A stretch of DNA of 56,075 bases from Phycisphaerae bacterium. Lineage in GTDB: Bacteria > Planctomycetota > Phycisphaerae > Sedimentisphaerales > Anaerobacaceae. The position numbers and the translations under genes were made by a program. The stretch covers positions 1 to 56,075 of the forward strand of contig JAUWBI010000011.1 in assembly GCA_030601745.1 (NCBI GenBank). The letters are read 5' to 3'. Shown piece by piece: positions 24,807 through 34,519 of the stretch (positions are counted from its first letter, which is position 1; each line of letters starts with the position of its first letter). Below the pieces are notes generated by a model. That model searched no databases and had not been told where the DNA came from. It was given only the letters and a program-made list of their open reading frames with translations.

Positions 24807-25948
24807 CCATATTCGGTCTTATCCTTAAAGAAATTCGCCACAGAAAGATTAACTTTCTGCTTGCATTGTTGGCGGTCCTGATAGCGGTGGCGTTATTTAT
24901 ATCGTTTTTCACCGCCGGGCAAGCTTCCAACCGTGAGACGACCCGACTAATGCGGGATATGGGATTTAATCTTCGTATCATTCCCAAAAAGACAGACATG
25001 AGCAAATTCTGGATGGCCGGCTTTTCCGAGCACACTATGCCCGAAGAATACATTGATACCTTCGCTTCTCAGAAGGGCATTTCGTACAACCACCTCGTGG
25101 CCACGCTTCAGGCAAAAATATTATGGCAGGGTGTTGAGGTAATCTTGACCGGCCTGGCGCCGGAGCGATGTCCACCCGGCAGAGAGAAACCACCAATGGC
25201 CTTCGAAATTAAGCAGGGTACTGCCTATATTGGATACGAGCTGGCCCAAAGACTGAAACTAAAAAAAGGTAACACAATAGATATCCTCGGCAAAACCTTG
25301 ACTGTAGAAAAAGCTTTGTCTGAAAGCGGCGGTGTTGATGACATAAGAATACAGTGTCATCTTCGTGACGCTCAGGATATCTTAAGCTTAGAAGGGCGGA
25401 TAAATGAAATTAAGGCCATCGACTGTTTGTGTTTTGCGCTCACAGATGACCCCCTGGCCGTACTGCGAGAGGAGCTGGCTGCCGTGCTGTCCGAGGCAAA
25501 AACGATACAAATGAAACCAATGGCCACAGCTCGTGCCCAGACGAGGCAGTTGGTGAAAAATGTATTTGCAGTTATCATGCCGATAGTTGTCGTTGCCTGT
25601 GGAGCTTGGATTGGAGTCCTGGCAGTAATGAATGTGCGAGACAGACAGCAGGAAATTGGTATTATGCGGGCCCTCGGATACGGCTCGGGTAGAATCACGC
25701 TGCTGTTTCTCGGAAAAGCACTAATAGTCGGGCTGCTCGGAGCCGCTGTGGGTTTCTTTACAGGAACAGCTCTGGCCCTGAACTTTGGTCCCGGTATATT
25801 CAAAGTAACCGCTAAAGCAATAAAGCCGGAATATGTCTGGCTCGTCTGGTCCCTTATCGTGACACCTGTATTTACTGCTGTCTCCAGTTTTATACCGGCA
25901 ATGATTGCCGTAGCTTACGACCCGGCGGTTACGCTGAGGGAAGAATAG
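24803..25948 (+). CDS. ABC transporter permease, MacB/FtsX type
   Basis: A 381-aa inner-membrane protein with MacB topology: one N-terminal helix (INFLLALLAVLIAVALFISFF), a periplasmic domain (about 45-250) and three C-terminal helices (NVFAVIMPIVVVACGAWIGV, ALIVGLLGAAVGFFTG, VWSLIVTPVFTAVSS). The cytoplasmic loop has the family signature RDRQQEIGIMRALGYGSGRI. Overlapping start/stop with the upstream gene and a 2-bp gap to the ATPase indicate co-translation. Such transporters usually do mechanotransmission (lipoprotein release, toxin export, division) rather than import. Confidence 0.85.
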   Translation: MTIFGLILKEIRHRKINFLLALLAVLIAVALFISFFTAGQASNRETTRLMRDMGFNLRIIPKKTDMSKFWMAGFSEHTMPEEYIDTFASQKGISYNHLVATLQAKILWQGVEVILTGLAPERCPPGREKPPMAFEIKQGTAYIGYELAQRLKLKKGNTIDILGKTLTVEKALSESGGVDDIRIQCHLRDAQDILSLEGRINEIKAIDCLCFALTDDPLAVLREELAAVLSEAKTIQMKPMATARAQTRQLVKNVFAVIMPIVVVACGAWIGVLAVMNVRDRQQEIGIMRALGYGSGRITLLFLGKALIVGLLGAAVGFFTGTALALNFGPGIFKVTAKAIKPEYVWLVWSLIVTPVFTAVSSFIPAMIAVAYDPAVTLREE

Positions 25949-25950
25949 AT

Positions 25951-26613
25951 ATGGTTGTTCTTGAGAATATTGTAAAAACTTACCGAAGACGCCGGGGCGA
26001 TGTCAAGGCCCTCAGTGATATAAACCTGCAGATTGAAAAAGGTGAATTTGTAGTTATCTGCGGGCCCAGCGGTAGCGGAAAAACGACTTTGCTGATGACC
26101 ATCGCGGCAATGCTGCGACCAACCAACGGCAGCGTCTGCGTCGAACAGAAAGACCTCTATACAATGAGCATACGGGACAGGGCAAAGTTCCGCGCCGAGA
26201 ACATCGGCTTTGTTTTCCAAATGTTTCATCTTGTGCCATATTTGAATGTTGCTGAAAACGTTGCTCTTGCCGGTGGAGTGGCTGAGGGAAATAGGGGGAC
26301 AATAGAAGCAAACGAGTTACTAAAGCAATTGGGGTTGGCCCAGCGGGTTTTCCACAAACCTTCCGAGCTCAGTGCCGGCGAGAAACAGCGCACCGCCGTC
26401 GCCAGAGCGCTGTTCAATCGTCCGAAGATTATCCTTGCTGATGAGCCTACTGGTAATCTCGACCCTGATAATGCAGCTTCGGTGCTCGGCTATCTGTCTG
26501 AGTTTCATCACAGCGGCGGTACCGTAATCCTGGCCACTCACGGAACAGAGGCAGAGCAGTTTGCTGACCGAATAATTCATCTGCACAATGGCAGTATCGA
26601 TAATTCCGGCTAA
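25951..26613 (+). CDS. ABC transporter ATP-binding protein (LolD/MacB-type)
   Basis: A 220-aa ATPase with Walker A GPSGSGKTTLL (near residue 37), Q-loop FVFQMFHLVPYLNVAENV, a signature LSAGEKQRTAVARALFN (LSAGE rather than LSGGQ), Walker B ILADEPTGNLD and the switch His in ILATHGTE. It drives the permease encoded 2 bp upstream. It is the last gene of the run from 15299. The stop at 26613 is followed by simple-sequence repeats, and no classical terminator is seen. Confidence 0.92.
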   Translation: MVVLENIVKTYRRRRGDVKALSDINLQIEKGEFVVICGPSGSGKTTLLMTIAAMLRPTNGSVCVEQKDLYTMSIRDRAKFRAENIGFVFQMFHLVPYLNVAENVALAGGVAEGNRGTIEANELLKQLGLAQRVFHKPSELSAGEKQRTAVARALFNRPKIILADEPTGNLDPDNAASVLGYLSEFHHSGGTVILATHGTEAEQFADRIIHLHNGSIDNSG

Positions 26614-26619
26614 TCCCAA

Positions 26620-26765
26620 AATGGTAACTGGTAAATAGTAACTGGTATATTCGAATAACCAATTACCAATGACCAATAACCAATTACTAATAACCAATTA
26701 CCAATACCAGGTTATCAGGTTACCTGCTTTCCTGATTTCCTGCTCTCCTAATCTCCTGATTTCCC
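26620..26765. repeat. AACCAATTACCAAT and CCTGATTTCC simple repeats between convergent genes
   Basis: Iterated TAACTGGTAA / AACCAATTACCAAT words (about 26620-26705) and then ACCAGGTTATCAGG and CCTGATTTCCTGCTCTCC words (to 26765), the last overlapping the 3' end of the POT gene. The same words recur at 8.81-8.86, 30.06-30.15, 36.69-36.73 and 50.44-50.48 kb. Confidence 0.65.
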
Positions 26766-28106
26766 GGAGGCCTCATCCTGGATGTAGTCTTTTACACGGT
26801 AGCGCATGGCAACAGGAATAAAGAGCACGGCTGTTACAAGCATCACGATTGTAAAGAACCAGTAATAACTGGCTCCGGGGAGTTTGCTGGAGCCATCTGG
26901 ATTTTGAATGAACCAATTGACTATGGCGGTGAATGCGTTTCCCAGGGATATCGAGAGAAGAAAAACCGCCATAATGAAGGACTTCATCTTCTTTGGTGCC
27001 TGAGTGTATGAGAACTCGAGGCAAGTAATCGAGACCATCACTTCGGCAGAGGTCAAAATCAGATAAGCAAGAATCAACCACAAAATATTGGGCCTTGCGC
27101 CACCGGTTATGCGTGCCTCGATCAAGGCGGGAACGACAAAGGACAAGGCTGCCACAAAAAGCCCGATACCGACCTTGCGAAGTGCCGTCAGAGGAAACAC
27201 TTTGTTTATCGCCGGGTAAATAACGTACGAAAACACGGGAATCAGGAGCATTATCATCAATGGGTTGGCGGCCACAATCTGCGTGGGCTCCAACTCGAAG
27301 AACAGCAAATGACGGTTCATCTTCTCTGCCTGGAGCATCCAGGCCGAATCAATCTGGTCGAACAAGGCCCAGAATGGGGCCACGAATACATAAATGACAG
27401 AGAGCTTTGCCAGAGCTCTGAGTCCTTCACCACTAAAGCATTCCTTAACGAATTTGACGCCCCCGCGTGGGATGTGCACGAACTTTTTGCGGCCAGCCCA
27501 AAACGCGATTGTGGCCAAGAGCATAAAACCGCAGGGGACACCGAATGCGACTGTCGGGCCGTAGCGGTCCAGCAAAATGGGCACGAAGAAATTCGAAAGA
27601 AACGCGCCCAAGTTGATGGAAAAGTAGAACCAGCTATATATCTTGGGCATCAGGCGCTGATTGGTTTTCCCAAACTGGTCACCAACGTTGGCTGAGACAC
27701 ACGGCTTTATAATGCCTGAACCTACGGCGATAAGAACCAAACCGGTGGCTAGACCCAAGCGGGTATGATCAACGGTAAGAGCGAAGAACCCAAAGCAGTA
27801 GATGATCGAGAAATAAATAATCGTTCTGTATTTAGCCAGCCAGATGTCGGAGAGCAGAGCACCGATAAGGGGCATGAAATAGACGGCTGAGACGAAAAGG
27901 TGAAACCAGAATTTGCCTTGCTCATCGGTCATGGGGCCAAGCTGACCACTGGCGCTTTTGAGAAGGTGGGTCATGAAGAAAACCAGGATACATCTCATAC
28001 CGTAGAAGGCGAAACGCTCGGCGGCTTCATTGGTGAGAATATACGGGATCCCTGCGGGCATTTTTTTCGATGGAATTGGTGCTGTTAGATACTTGCTCTC
28101 AGTCAT
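26748..28106 (-). CDS. POT-family proton-coupled oligopeptide transporter
   Basis: A 452-aa major facilitator protein importing di-/tripeptides with protons. It carries the POT motif ExxERFxxYGMR (NEAAERFAFYGMRCIL) in helix 1, GALLSDIWLAKYRTI between helices 2 and 3 and the FYFSINLGAFLS segment in helix 5, with about 12 hydrophobic segments. The last codons (SGKSGD) overlap the CCTGATTTCC repeat. Divergent from the metallopeptidase lipoprotein gene at 28365; together with the two OPT transporters and a C1 peptidase it marks a peptide-use locus. Confidence 0.9.
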   Translation of the reverse strand: MTESKYLTAPIPSKKMPAGIPYILTNEAAERFAFYGMRCILVFFMTHLLKSASGQLGPMTDEQGKFWFHLFVSAVYFMPLIGALLSDIWLAKYRTIIYFSIIYCFGFFALTVDHTRLGLATGLVLIAVGSGIIKPCVSANVGDQFGKTNQRLMPKIYSWFYFSINLGAFLSNFFVPILLDRYGPTVAFGVPCGFMLLATIAFWAGRKKFVHIPRGGVKFVKECFSGEGLRALAKLSVIYVFVAPFWALFDQIDSAWMLQAEKMNRHLLFFELEPTQIVAANPLMIMLLIPVFSYVIYPAINKVFPLTALRKVGIGLFVAALSFVVPALIEARITGGARPNILWLILAYLILTSAEVMVSITCLEFSYTQAPKKMKSFIMAVFLLSISLGNAFTAIVNWFIQNPDGSSKLPGASYYWFFTIVMLVTAVLFIPVAMRYRVKDYIQDEASGKSGD

Positions 28107-28364
28107 AATCGGTTATGTGTTTTCCTGTTGGAGAAATATTATCTATCAGGTTTTTGGCACAAAGATTATCCGGTCTCTGCTCAAGATTATTGTATATTAC
28201 GCGCATTACTGCCCAATATCAAAGAAGAAATGGCCGAACGTGAAAAATAACAGGGATTGCACTTTGGCAATTAAAAATTGGTCGTCCAGAATCCGCTTGA
28301 TTTCAATCTCCGGAGGTGATAATATCCCGGCGAAAGAACATAAATTTGAAAGGAGTATCAAATT

Positions 28365-30062
28365 ATGAGAACTTTATTGACCGCAATTATGATGTTGACA
28401 ATGAGTGTTATTCCTTTTGGTTGTGGACCTGACGCAAAGGAGAAACAAAAGGAGAAACAGTTGCAAAAGTTCGTTACAGCGCATGTGGAAAAAATCAAAC
28501 CTATGGAGAAAGAAACGAATCTTGCTTCCTGGGACGCTGCAGTTACCGGTAAGTCAGAGGATTATGATAAACTCGGCAAACTGACACTCAAGCTTCGCCA
28601 GGTTTATACCAATCCACAGGAGTTTGTCTTCCTCAAAGATATGAAAGAATCCGGGCAGGTGAAGGATGCAAAACTGGCCCGACAATTGGATGTATTGTAC
28701 AACGCCTATCTAAAGAACCAGATAGAGGCGGAGCTGTTAAAAAAGATTGTTGATTTGGGCACAGAAATTGAAAAGAACTTCAGTACTTTTCGAGGCACCA
28801 TTGAAGGGAAAAAGGTCACCTCCAATGAGATTAAGGAAATCTTAAAAACGGAAACGGATTCCCGCAAAAGAGAACAAACCTGGCTGGCCAGTAAGCAAGT
28901 GGGAGCGGTGGTTGCAGATGATATCATCCGGTTGGTCAAGCTGCGAAACCAGGCGGCCCGAAAGCTTGGCTTTGACAATTATCACACTCTTTCTCTTACC
29001 ACCCGTGAACAGGATGTCGAAGAACTGGACCGGATTTTCAATGAGCTTTACGAGTTGACCAACGGGCCTTTTGCCAAGTTAAAGGCTGATTTGGACCGCA
29101 TCTTAGCGGCCAGGTGCGGCATTGCCGTTGCAGAACTTATGCCCTGGCATTATCACGACCCCTTCTTTCAGGAAACCCCTATGGTATATGAGCTGGATTT
29201 GGACACGTATTATGAAGATAAAGACGTCAAGGAGTTGGGAGCAAGATTTTACGCTGGTATTGGTTTGCCCGTGGAATCTATACTGGATAGCAGCGACCTG
29301 TATGAGCGCGAAGACAAAAATCCGCACGCTTTTTGCACGGATATAGATAGGGAAGGTGACGTACGCATTCTGTGTAATCTGAAGAATAATGAGGGCTGGA
29401 TGGAAACGCTGCTGCACGAATTGGGCCACGCGGTTTACGACAAATACCAGGACCCAAAAGTGCCATACGTACTCAGGAGACCGGCACACATTTTTACAAC
29501 AGAAGCGATTGCTATGTTTTTTGGCCGACTCAGCCGCAATCCCGCCTGGATGCAGCAAATCTTAGAACTGTCCGATGAACAACGAATGGAAATCGAAAAA
29601 GTCAGCGGCAAGTACGCACAGCTCAAACAAATCATTTTCGCTCGTTGGGATATGGTTATGTATGATTTCGAAAAGCAGCTTTATGCAAATCCCGACCAGG
29701 ACCTGAACCGCCTCTGGTGGGACACCGTTGAGAAATATCAGTTTGTGAAAAGGCCGCCAAACCGTGATGAGCCGGATTGGGCCGCCAAAATTCACTTCAC
29801 CATTGCGCCCTGTTATTATCACAACTATATGCTGGGCGAATTGTTAGCATCTCAACTGCATTACCATATCGTTCACAATATTCTAAAGCTTGAATCGGAT
29901 AAAAACGTCAGTTATGTCGGTCAGCGTAAGGCCGGCGATTTTCTGGCCGAGAAAGTCTTTCAGGCCGGAGCACTCTATCATTGGAACGAGATGATTGAAC
30001 GGGCGACCGGGCAGCCATTGACGCCGAGATACTTTGTCACCCAGTTTGTTAAAGGTGGTTAA
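28365..30062 (+). CDS. Zinc metallopeptidase lipoprotein (M2/M3-like, HELGH)
   Basis: A 565-aa gluzincin-type peptidase. The N-terminus ends in a lipobox-like FGC (MTMSVIPFGCGPD), predicting a lipid-anchored periplasmic enzyme. A largely helical body carries METLLHELGHAVYDKY (HExxH near residue 350) and a downstream TTEAIAMFFGRL, whose Glu is the likely third zinc ligand; C-terminal helices include HFTIAPCYYHNYMLGELLASQ, similar to the catalytic Tyr/His segment of angiotensin-converting-enzyme-like M2 and M3 enzymes. GAAAGGAG precedes the ATG. It would release short peptides for the adjacent POT and OPT carriers. Confidence 0.85.
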   Translation: MRTLLTAIMMLTMSVIPFGCGPDAKEKQKEKQLQKFVTAHVEKIKPMEKETNLASWDAAVTGKSEDYDKLGKLTLKLRQVYTNPQEFVFLKDMKESGQVKDAKLARQLDVLYNAYLKNQIEAELLKKIVDLGTEIEKNFSTFRGTIEGKKVTSNEIKEILKTETDSRKREQTWLASKQVGAVVADDIIRLVKLRNQAARKLGFDNYHTLSLTTREQDVEELDRIFNELYELTNGPFAKLKADLDRILAARCGIAVAELMPWHYHDPFFQETPMVYELDLDTYYEDKDVKELGARFYAGIGLPVESILDSSDLYEREDKNPHAFCTDIDREGDVRILCNLKNNEGWMETLLHELGHAVYDKYQDPKVPYVLRRPAHIFTTEAIAMFFGRLSRNPAWMQQILELSDEQRMEIEKVSGKYAQLKQIIFARWDMVMYDFEKQLYANPDQDLNRLWWDTVEKYQFVKRPPNRDEPDWAAKIHFTIAPCYYHNYMLGELLASQLHYHIVHNILKLESDKNVSYVGQRKAGDFLAEKVFQAGALYHWNEMIERATGQPLTPRYFVTQFVKGG

Positions 30063-30155
30063 ATGGTTAAATGGTTAAATGGTGATTGGTTAAATAATTA
30101 CCACTCCCCAATTACCAATTACCAATTACCAATTACCAGTTACCAGTTACCAATA
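30063..30155. repeat. AATTACCAATTACCA microsatellite
   Basis: TTAAATGGTTAAATGGTGA followed by four to five tandem ACCAATT and TTACCAG units fill the gap between the metallopeptidase and OPT genes. Strand-slippage DNA with no other signal. Confidence 0.7.
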
Positions 30156-30163
30156 GGTGAGCT

Positions 30164-32107
30164 ATGGATTCAGAAGGACACTCGTTAGCGGAAATTACGG
30201 TTAAGGCGGTTATTCTGGGAGTGGTGCTTTCGGTGGTGCTGGCTGCAGCAAACGCCTACCTCGGCTTGTTCGCAGGGATGACGGTCTCGGCTTCAATACC
30301 CGCCGCCGTCGTCTCAATGGGTGTATTGAGATTCTTTCGACGCAGCAACATCCTGGAGAACAACATTGTGCAGACGGCGGCGTCGGCAGGCGAATCACTG
30401 GCCGCGGGCGTGATATTTACTCTGCCCGCCCTGGTGATTATGAACTACTGGAAACAGTTCGATTTTATATGGGTTACGGTAATAGCCGGGTTTGGAGGGC
30501 TTTTAGGCGTGCTGTTTACGATACCGCTGCGCCGGGCATTGATTGTGGAAGGCAAACTCAAGTTCCCGGAAGGCATAGCCACGGCAGAAGTTCTGAAATC
30601 AGGCGAGCGGGGCGGTTCCGATATAAAATACATCGCGCAGGCGGCTGTTGTCGGCGGACTGTTCAAATTCGGGGCGGCGGGCCTGAGAATCTGGACAGAG
30701 GTAATTGAAGTGGCGCGGGGGATTGGGGGAACGGTAGCATACTTTGGTTCAAACCTGAGTCCGGCCCTGCTTTCCGTGGGCTACATTGTGGGATTGAATA
30801 TCGCGGTGCTGATTTTTCTCGGTGGGCTTTGTAACTGGCTTATTGCAATACCGATCTGTGCGGGCACGCAGGAGTGGGGAGTTTATCCTGCTGACCATCT
30901 GCAGGCCGGGCAGTTGATGTCGGCCGTTGATTGGGCACATAAAATATGGTCCACACAAACGCGATACATCGGGGTGGGTGGAATGCTGGTGGGCGGATTG
31001 TGGACCATTATCAATCTTAGAAAGTCTATCTTCAGTGGTATCAGCAGCGGGCTAAAAGCTTACCGCAGTGTGACAGGAGAAACCGTTACAATTGCCAGAA
31101 CGGAAAAAGACATTCCAATGAAATGGATTCTAATTCTTATAGCCGGCTCGGTTGTGCCCTTGTTTATAGTCTATCAGATATTTGTCCGGCAGGTAACCGT
31201 TTCGCTGCCGATGGCCGTAACGATGCTGGCGACCGGGTTTCTGTTTTCAGCAGTCGCCGGTTACATGGCCGGGCTCGTGGGCTCCTCGAATAATCCCATA
31301 TCCGGTGTAACAATAGCCACGGTACTGGTTTCGGCGCTTTTGCTTTTGCTGCTGATGGGTAAGGGGGCAGAGAATGGACCTCCTGCAGCCATCATTATTG
31401 GCGGCGTGGTCTGCTGTGCAGCAGCGATAGCGGGAGACAATATGCAGGACCTCAAGGCCGGCTACATCGTGCACGCCACCCCATGGAAGCAGCAGGTAAT
31501 GCAAATGGTCGGTACGGTCTCAGCGGCGCTGGTGATGGCACCGGTACTGATGCTGCTGCTGAAGGCTTACGGGTTTGAGGGACACGAGTCTGAGACTGAG
31601 AATGCACTGGCGGCACCGCAGGCGAATTTGATGGCTTCGGTTGCAAGGGGCGTTTTTGAAGGCGGATTACCGTGGAATTATGTCTTCGTGGGGATGACAG
31701 TAGCGGTTGGCATCATAGCATTGGATCAGTATCTGCAGAAAAAAGGTAGTTCTTTTCGCACGCCGGTCCTTGCGGTGGCGATAGGGTTTTACCTGCCTTT
31801 CGAGTTGTCGGTGCCCATTTTTGCGGGAGGCGTAATTCATCAAGTTATCAGAGGGTATCACAAAAGAAAGGACACGGCTAAAGACGTGGTGGAAATGTCC
31901 GGTCGGCATGGGCTGCTGTTTGCATCGGGATTGATTACCGGAGAAGCTTTGATAGGTATCTTCTTGGCGATACCCATTGTGCTCAGCGGCAATCCGAAAG
32001 TTCTGGCTGTTTTGGAGAAACCGCTGGGGACCTGGCCTGGAGTGATTTTATTGGTGGGGATTGGATACTGGCTGTATCGAACAGCTCGGGGCAAAAAGAA
32101 AAGTTAA
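30164..32107 (+). CDS. OPT-family oligopeptide transporter
   Basis: A 647-aa inner-membrane protein with about 15 hydrophobic segments, usual for prokaryotic OPT carriers. Family-typical stretches are AANAYLGLFAGMTVSASIPA, RSNILENNIVQTAASAGESL, KFPEGIATAEVLKSGE, AGLVGSSNNPISGVTIAT and NMQDLKAGYIVHATPWKQQ. AGGTGAGCT precedes the ATG. Proton-driven uptake of peptides (or metal-chelator complexes) is expected. It is convergent with the second OPT gene. Confidence 0.92.
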   Translation: MDSEGHSLAEITVKAVILGVVLSVVLAAANAYLGLFAGMTVSASIPAAVVSMGVLRFFRRSNILENNIVQTAASAGESLAAGVIFTLPALVIMNYWKQFDFIWVTVIAGFGGLLGVLFTIPLRRALIVEGKLKFPEGIATAEVLKSGERGGSDIKYIAQAAVVGGLFKFGAAGLRIWTEVIEVARGIGGTVAYFGSNLSPALLSVGYIVGLNIAVLIFLGGLCNWLIAIPICAGTQEWGVYPADHLQAGQLMSAVDWAHKIWSTQTRYIGVGGMLVGGLWTIINLRKSIFSGISSGLKAYRSVTGETVTIARTEKDIPMKWILILIAGSVVPLFIVYQIFVRQVTVSLPMAVTMLATGFLFSAVAGYMAGLVGSSNNPISGVTIATVLVSALLLLLLMGKGAENGPPAAIIIGGVVCCAAAIAGDNMQDLKAGYIVHATPWKQQVMQMVGTVSAALVMAPVLMLLLKAYGFEGHESETENALAAPQANLMASVARGVFEGGLPWNYVFVGMTVAVGIIALDQYLQKKGSSFRTPVLAVAIGFYLPFELSVPIFAGGVIHQVIRGYHKRKDTAKDVVEMSGRHGLLFASGLITGEALIGIFLAIPIVLSGNPKVLAVLEKPLGTWPGVILLVGIGYWLYRTARGKKKS

Positions 32108-32136
32108 AGCCACCCCGGCAATTTGACGGGCATAAT

Positions 32137-32694
32137 TTATTCGGTCAACCCAGCCCCTCCGAGGGGCGGGGTCAACTGACGAACCTTCTGAAGAACTTCG
32201 GCAAATTGTATATGTGCCTTATCTAAATAACTATTCACCTCATCGACATATCCGTCAGCCGATGCCGACCAGACCCGGTTCAGATACCGTTCCCCCGCTG
32301 CAAAATAGCTCATCACGTCCGCATATGCGTCCAGGCCGTGTACTTGTGCGATGCTCTCGCGGGCATCCACAAAGGTTGCCAAATCCGCACAAAAGAGCTC
32401 GTCTATTCGGTGCCGCACATCGTAGGTGTCGATGGATTGTTTTTCTGCGTTGAGCCGCGTAATATTTTCTACGATACGGCTCAGACTGCTCTCAATGGAC
32501 TGGATGTTGGAATCCAGTGTTCCTTCCACTCGGCTCTTCTGCCGCTCGCCCACCCGCACAAGCACGATACCCGCAGCACCAACGACAAGCGCACCGGCAA
32601 AGTAGCTCCATTGCAAGCTTTGTTTGTCTAATGTAGCTGCCAGCGCGCCAGCCAGAAAGCCGAAGGTTATCATTACGTATCCGAATTTTTTCAT
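32137..32694 (-). CDS. Small membrane protein with coiled coil, OPT-associated
   Basis: A 185-aa protein of unknown function: two N-terminal hydrophobic segments (KKFGYVMITFGFLAGALAA, QWSYFAGALVVGAAGIVLVR) then a helical, coiled-coil-prone cytosolic region (SIESSLSRIVENITRLNAEK). It begins 12 bp after the stop of the OPT gene at 32707 and is probably co-transcribed with it. Its extreme C-terminus (RQLTPPLGGAGLTE) is encoded by a 27-bp palindromic insertion, read here in a different frame from the RPSEGLDE copies. Confidence 0.6.
   Translation of the reverse strand: MKKFGYVMITFGFLAGALAATLDKQSLQWSYFAGALVVGAAGIVLVRVGERQKSRVEGTLDSNIQSIESSLSRIVENITRLNAEKQSIDTYDVRHRIDELFCADLATFVDARESIAQVHGLDAYADVMSYFAAGERYLNRVWSASADGYVDEVNSYLDKAHIQFAEVLQKVRQLTPPLGGAGLTE
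32144..32176. repeat. 27-bp palindromic insertion, copy 10 (C-terminal codons)
   Basis: Direct repeats GTCAAC at 32144-32149 and 32171-32176 (27 bp) around CCAGCCCCTCCGAGGGGCGG plus G. Read on the minus strand as LTPPLGGAGLT. Confidence 0.85.
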
Positions 32695-32706
32695 AAGCGT
32701 ATGTTC

Positions 32707-34455
32707 CTATTTGCCCATTGCGCCGGCGAAAATGTAGTACAACGCGAATCCGACTCCGACCAGGGCTTCCCCTACTATAAGGCCGGCGGCGACGGGAATA
32801 CCAACCTCTTCGCTGAAGCGATGGCCCTTCTTCCAGTCCACCAGAAGCCGCAGCAGCATCCCGATAGAGTAAGTGAGTACGATACTGAATGGCAGATAAA
32901 AGCCGAGGCCGACCAGGATACCGAGTCCGCCGATGCCGCTTGCGCTCAGCAAGGCCCCAAGTCCGGCACCGGCTATGTATTTCTGCAGGGGAACCTCTCC
33001 GCCGAGGATACCCTTTATCATGCTGGCGAGTGCCTGGCCTTGTGGTGCCGGAAGCCGCTCGCTGCCCAGCCCATAGGCCTTGTGCAGGACGAAAATCAGA
33101 GCCATGACCACGATGGGGCCCAGCCAGGTGGCAAGAAACTGACCTATCTGCTGTTTTTTGGGCGAAGCGCCTACCAGGTACCCGGTTTTCAAATCCAGCA
33201 TCAGGTCGGTCGCCTGCGCCATTGCCACGCACGCAGCCGCGCCGACCATTACCGACGAAATAATGGCCGCCCTGTCACCAAGGCCGCTGGAGATAACGAT
33301 AAGAATAGTTACCGCAATGAGGGTCATACCGCTTAACGGCGACCAGTTCGTTCGACCAATACATTCGGACAGGATAACGCCTGCGACCCATATCCAGCCG
33401 GTGCCCAGCAGCGCCATCAGCCCGCCCCGAATGATACCCATTTCCTTGACGGACAGAACAGCAATGACAAAGAGCAGAAGTGTCGCGCCGGCGATTCCTA
33501 TGTACAGCAGGCGAATCGGCATCTCGTCTTTTGACAGCGCCGTTTTTAATTTTGCCGCTGTTTGCATACTCCGAACCGCGCTGATGATGAGCGGCAACGC
33601 CAGAACGATGCCGGCCAATGCTCCCCCGATAAGCATACCAATACCGACCGGCCTGAATAAGTTCAATCTCATATATTCGGGCGTTGTCTGCTCAAGGGTT
33701 GCAAGTGTCTGGGGCGCGGGCAACAGGTCATACGCCGCCAGAACCGGGGCCAGAATCCAGTAGCAAACGAAGCCTCCGATGACGAAGGAAAAGCCCCCTT
33801 TTCCCGCAATGAAGCCGACGCCAATCGTCATCAGAGAGATGTACCATATGCCGTTCATATAGTCAGGCATCCCAATGTATTTGCCCAGATTCCAGTACTC
33901 AAAGTCTACGGCCACGCTTACAAAGTAAATGATACCGCTTACGGCCATGCCTGAAAGCAGCAGCAGGGCCTTGCGCACGCCTGCGCCGGGTGATTTTAGA
34001 ATCGTGGCGACTGCCACGCCGCCGGGGTAGGTCAGCCGCTCATAGTCTATCATCTGCTTTCGCAGTGGGATAATAAATGCGATGCCAAGAATGCCTCCGG
34101 CGATGCACGCGAATACCATCAGTATGGCGTTGAAGTTCGTTTCGCCGAGAATGAACAGTGCCGGAACCGTGAACATCATTCCCGCCGAGGCCCCGTTAAC
34201 AGAACTGGCGACGGTCTGGTTAATGTTGTTCTCAATGATACTGCTTCGGCCCATCAGGCCGCGCAGAATCCCAAAACCCAGAATGGCAGCCAGCTCTGAG
34301 CCTTCGATAGAGAAACCAAGTTTCAAACTGGCGTAGCCTATGCTCAGCGCAATGAGGATTCCCAGCCCGTATCCTACCAGAACTGCGGTCAGCGTAAGCT
34401 CCGGATAAGAGCCGGTGCGGATGATTCTTTCGCCGCCACTTTCTTTGTTTACCAC
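32707..34455 (-). CDS. OPT-family oligopeptide transporter (second, divergent paralogue)
   Basis: A 582-aa inner-membrane carrier with about 15 hydrophobic segments. OPT features are GYASLKLGFSIEGSELAAIL, RSSIIENNINQTVASSVNGA, RLTYPGGVAVATILKSPG, ECIGRTNWSPLSGMTLIAV and LMLDLKTGYLVGASPKKQQ. It is clearly homologous to, but distant from, the OPT protein at 30164. The pair face each other with the small coiled-coil protein between them. Confidence 0.9.
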   Translation of the reverse strand: MVNKESGGERIIRTGSYPELTLTAVLVGYGLGILIALSIGYASLKLGFSIEGSELAAILGFGILRGLMGRSSIIENNINQTVASSVNGASAGMMFTVPALFILGETNFNAILMVFACIAGGILGIAFIIPLRKQMIDYERLTYPGGVAVATILKSPGAGVRKALLLLSGMAVSGIIYFVSVAVDFEYWNLGKYIGMPDYMNGIWYISLMTIGVGFIAGKGGFSFVIGGFVCYWILAPVLAAYDLLPAPQTLATLEQTTPEYMRLNLFRPVGIGMLIGGALAGIVLALPLIISAVRSMQTAAKLKTALSKDEMPIRLLYIGIAGATLLLFVIAVLSVKEMGIIRGGLMALLGTGWIWVAGVILSECIGRTNWSPLSGMTLIAVTILIVISSGLGDRAAIISSVMVGAAACVAMAQATDLMLDLKTGYLVGASPKKQQIGQFLATWLGPIVVMALIFVLHKAYGLGSERLPAPQGQALASMIKGILGGEVPLQKYIAGAGLGALLSASGIGGLGILVGLGFYLPFSIVLTYSIGMLLRLLVDWKKGHRFSEEVGIPVAAGLIVGEALVGVGFALYYIFAGAMGK

Positions 34456-34519
34456 AGTTAATTCTCTTTCAATCTGCTAATATCAGTCACTACCCGGCAG
34501 TCTCTATAATAGATGGCTA

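Noticed and set aside
32492..33232. A 246-aa minus-strand frame overlapping the OPT and coiled-coil genes
   Set aside because: It crosses two better supported genes in another frame, and its arginine-rich low-complexity sequence is typical of a shadow frame.
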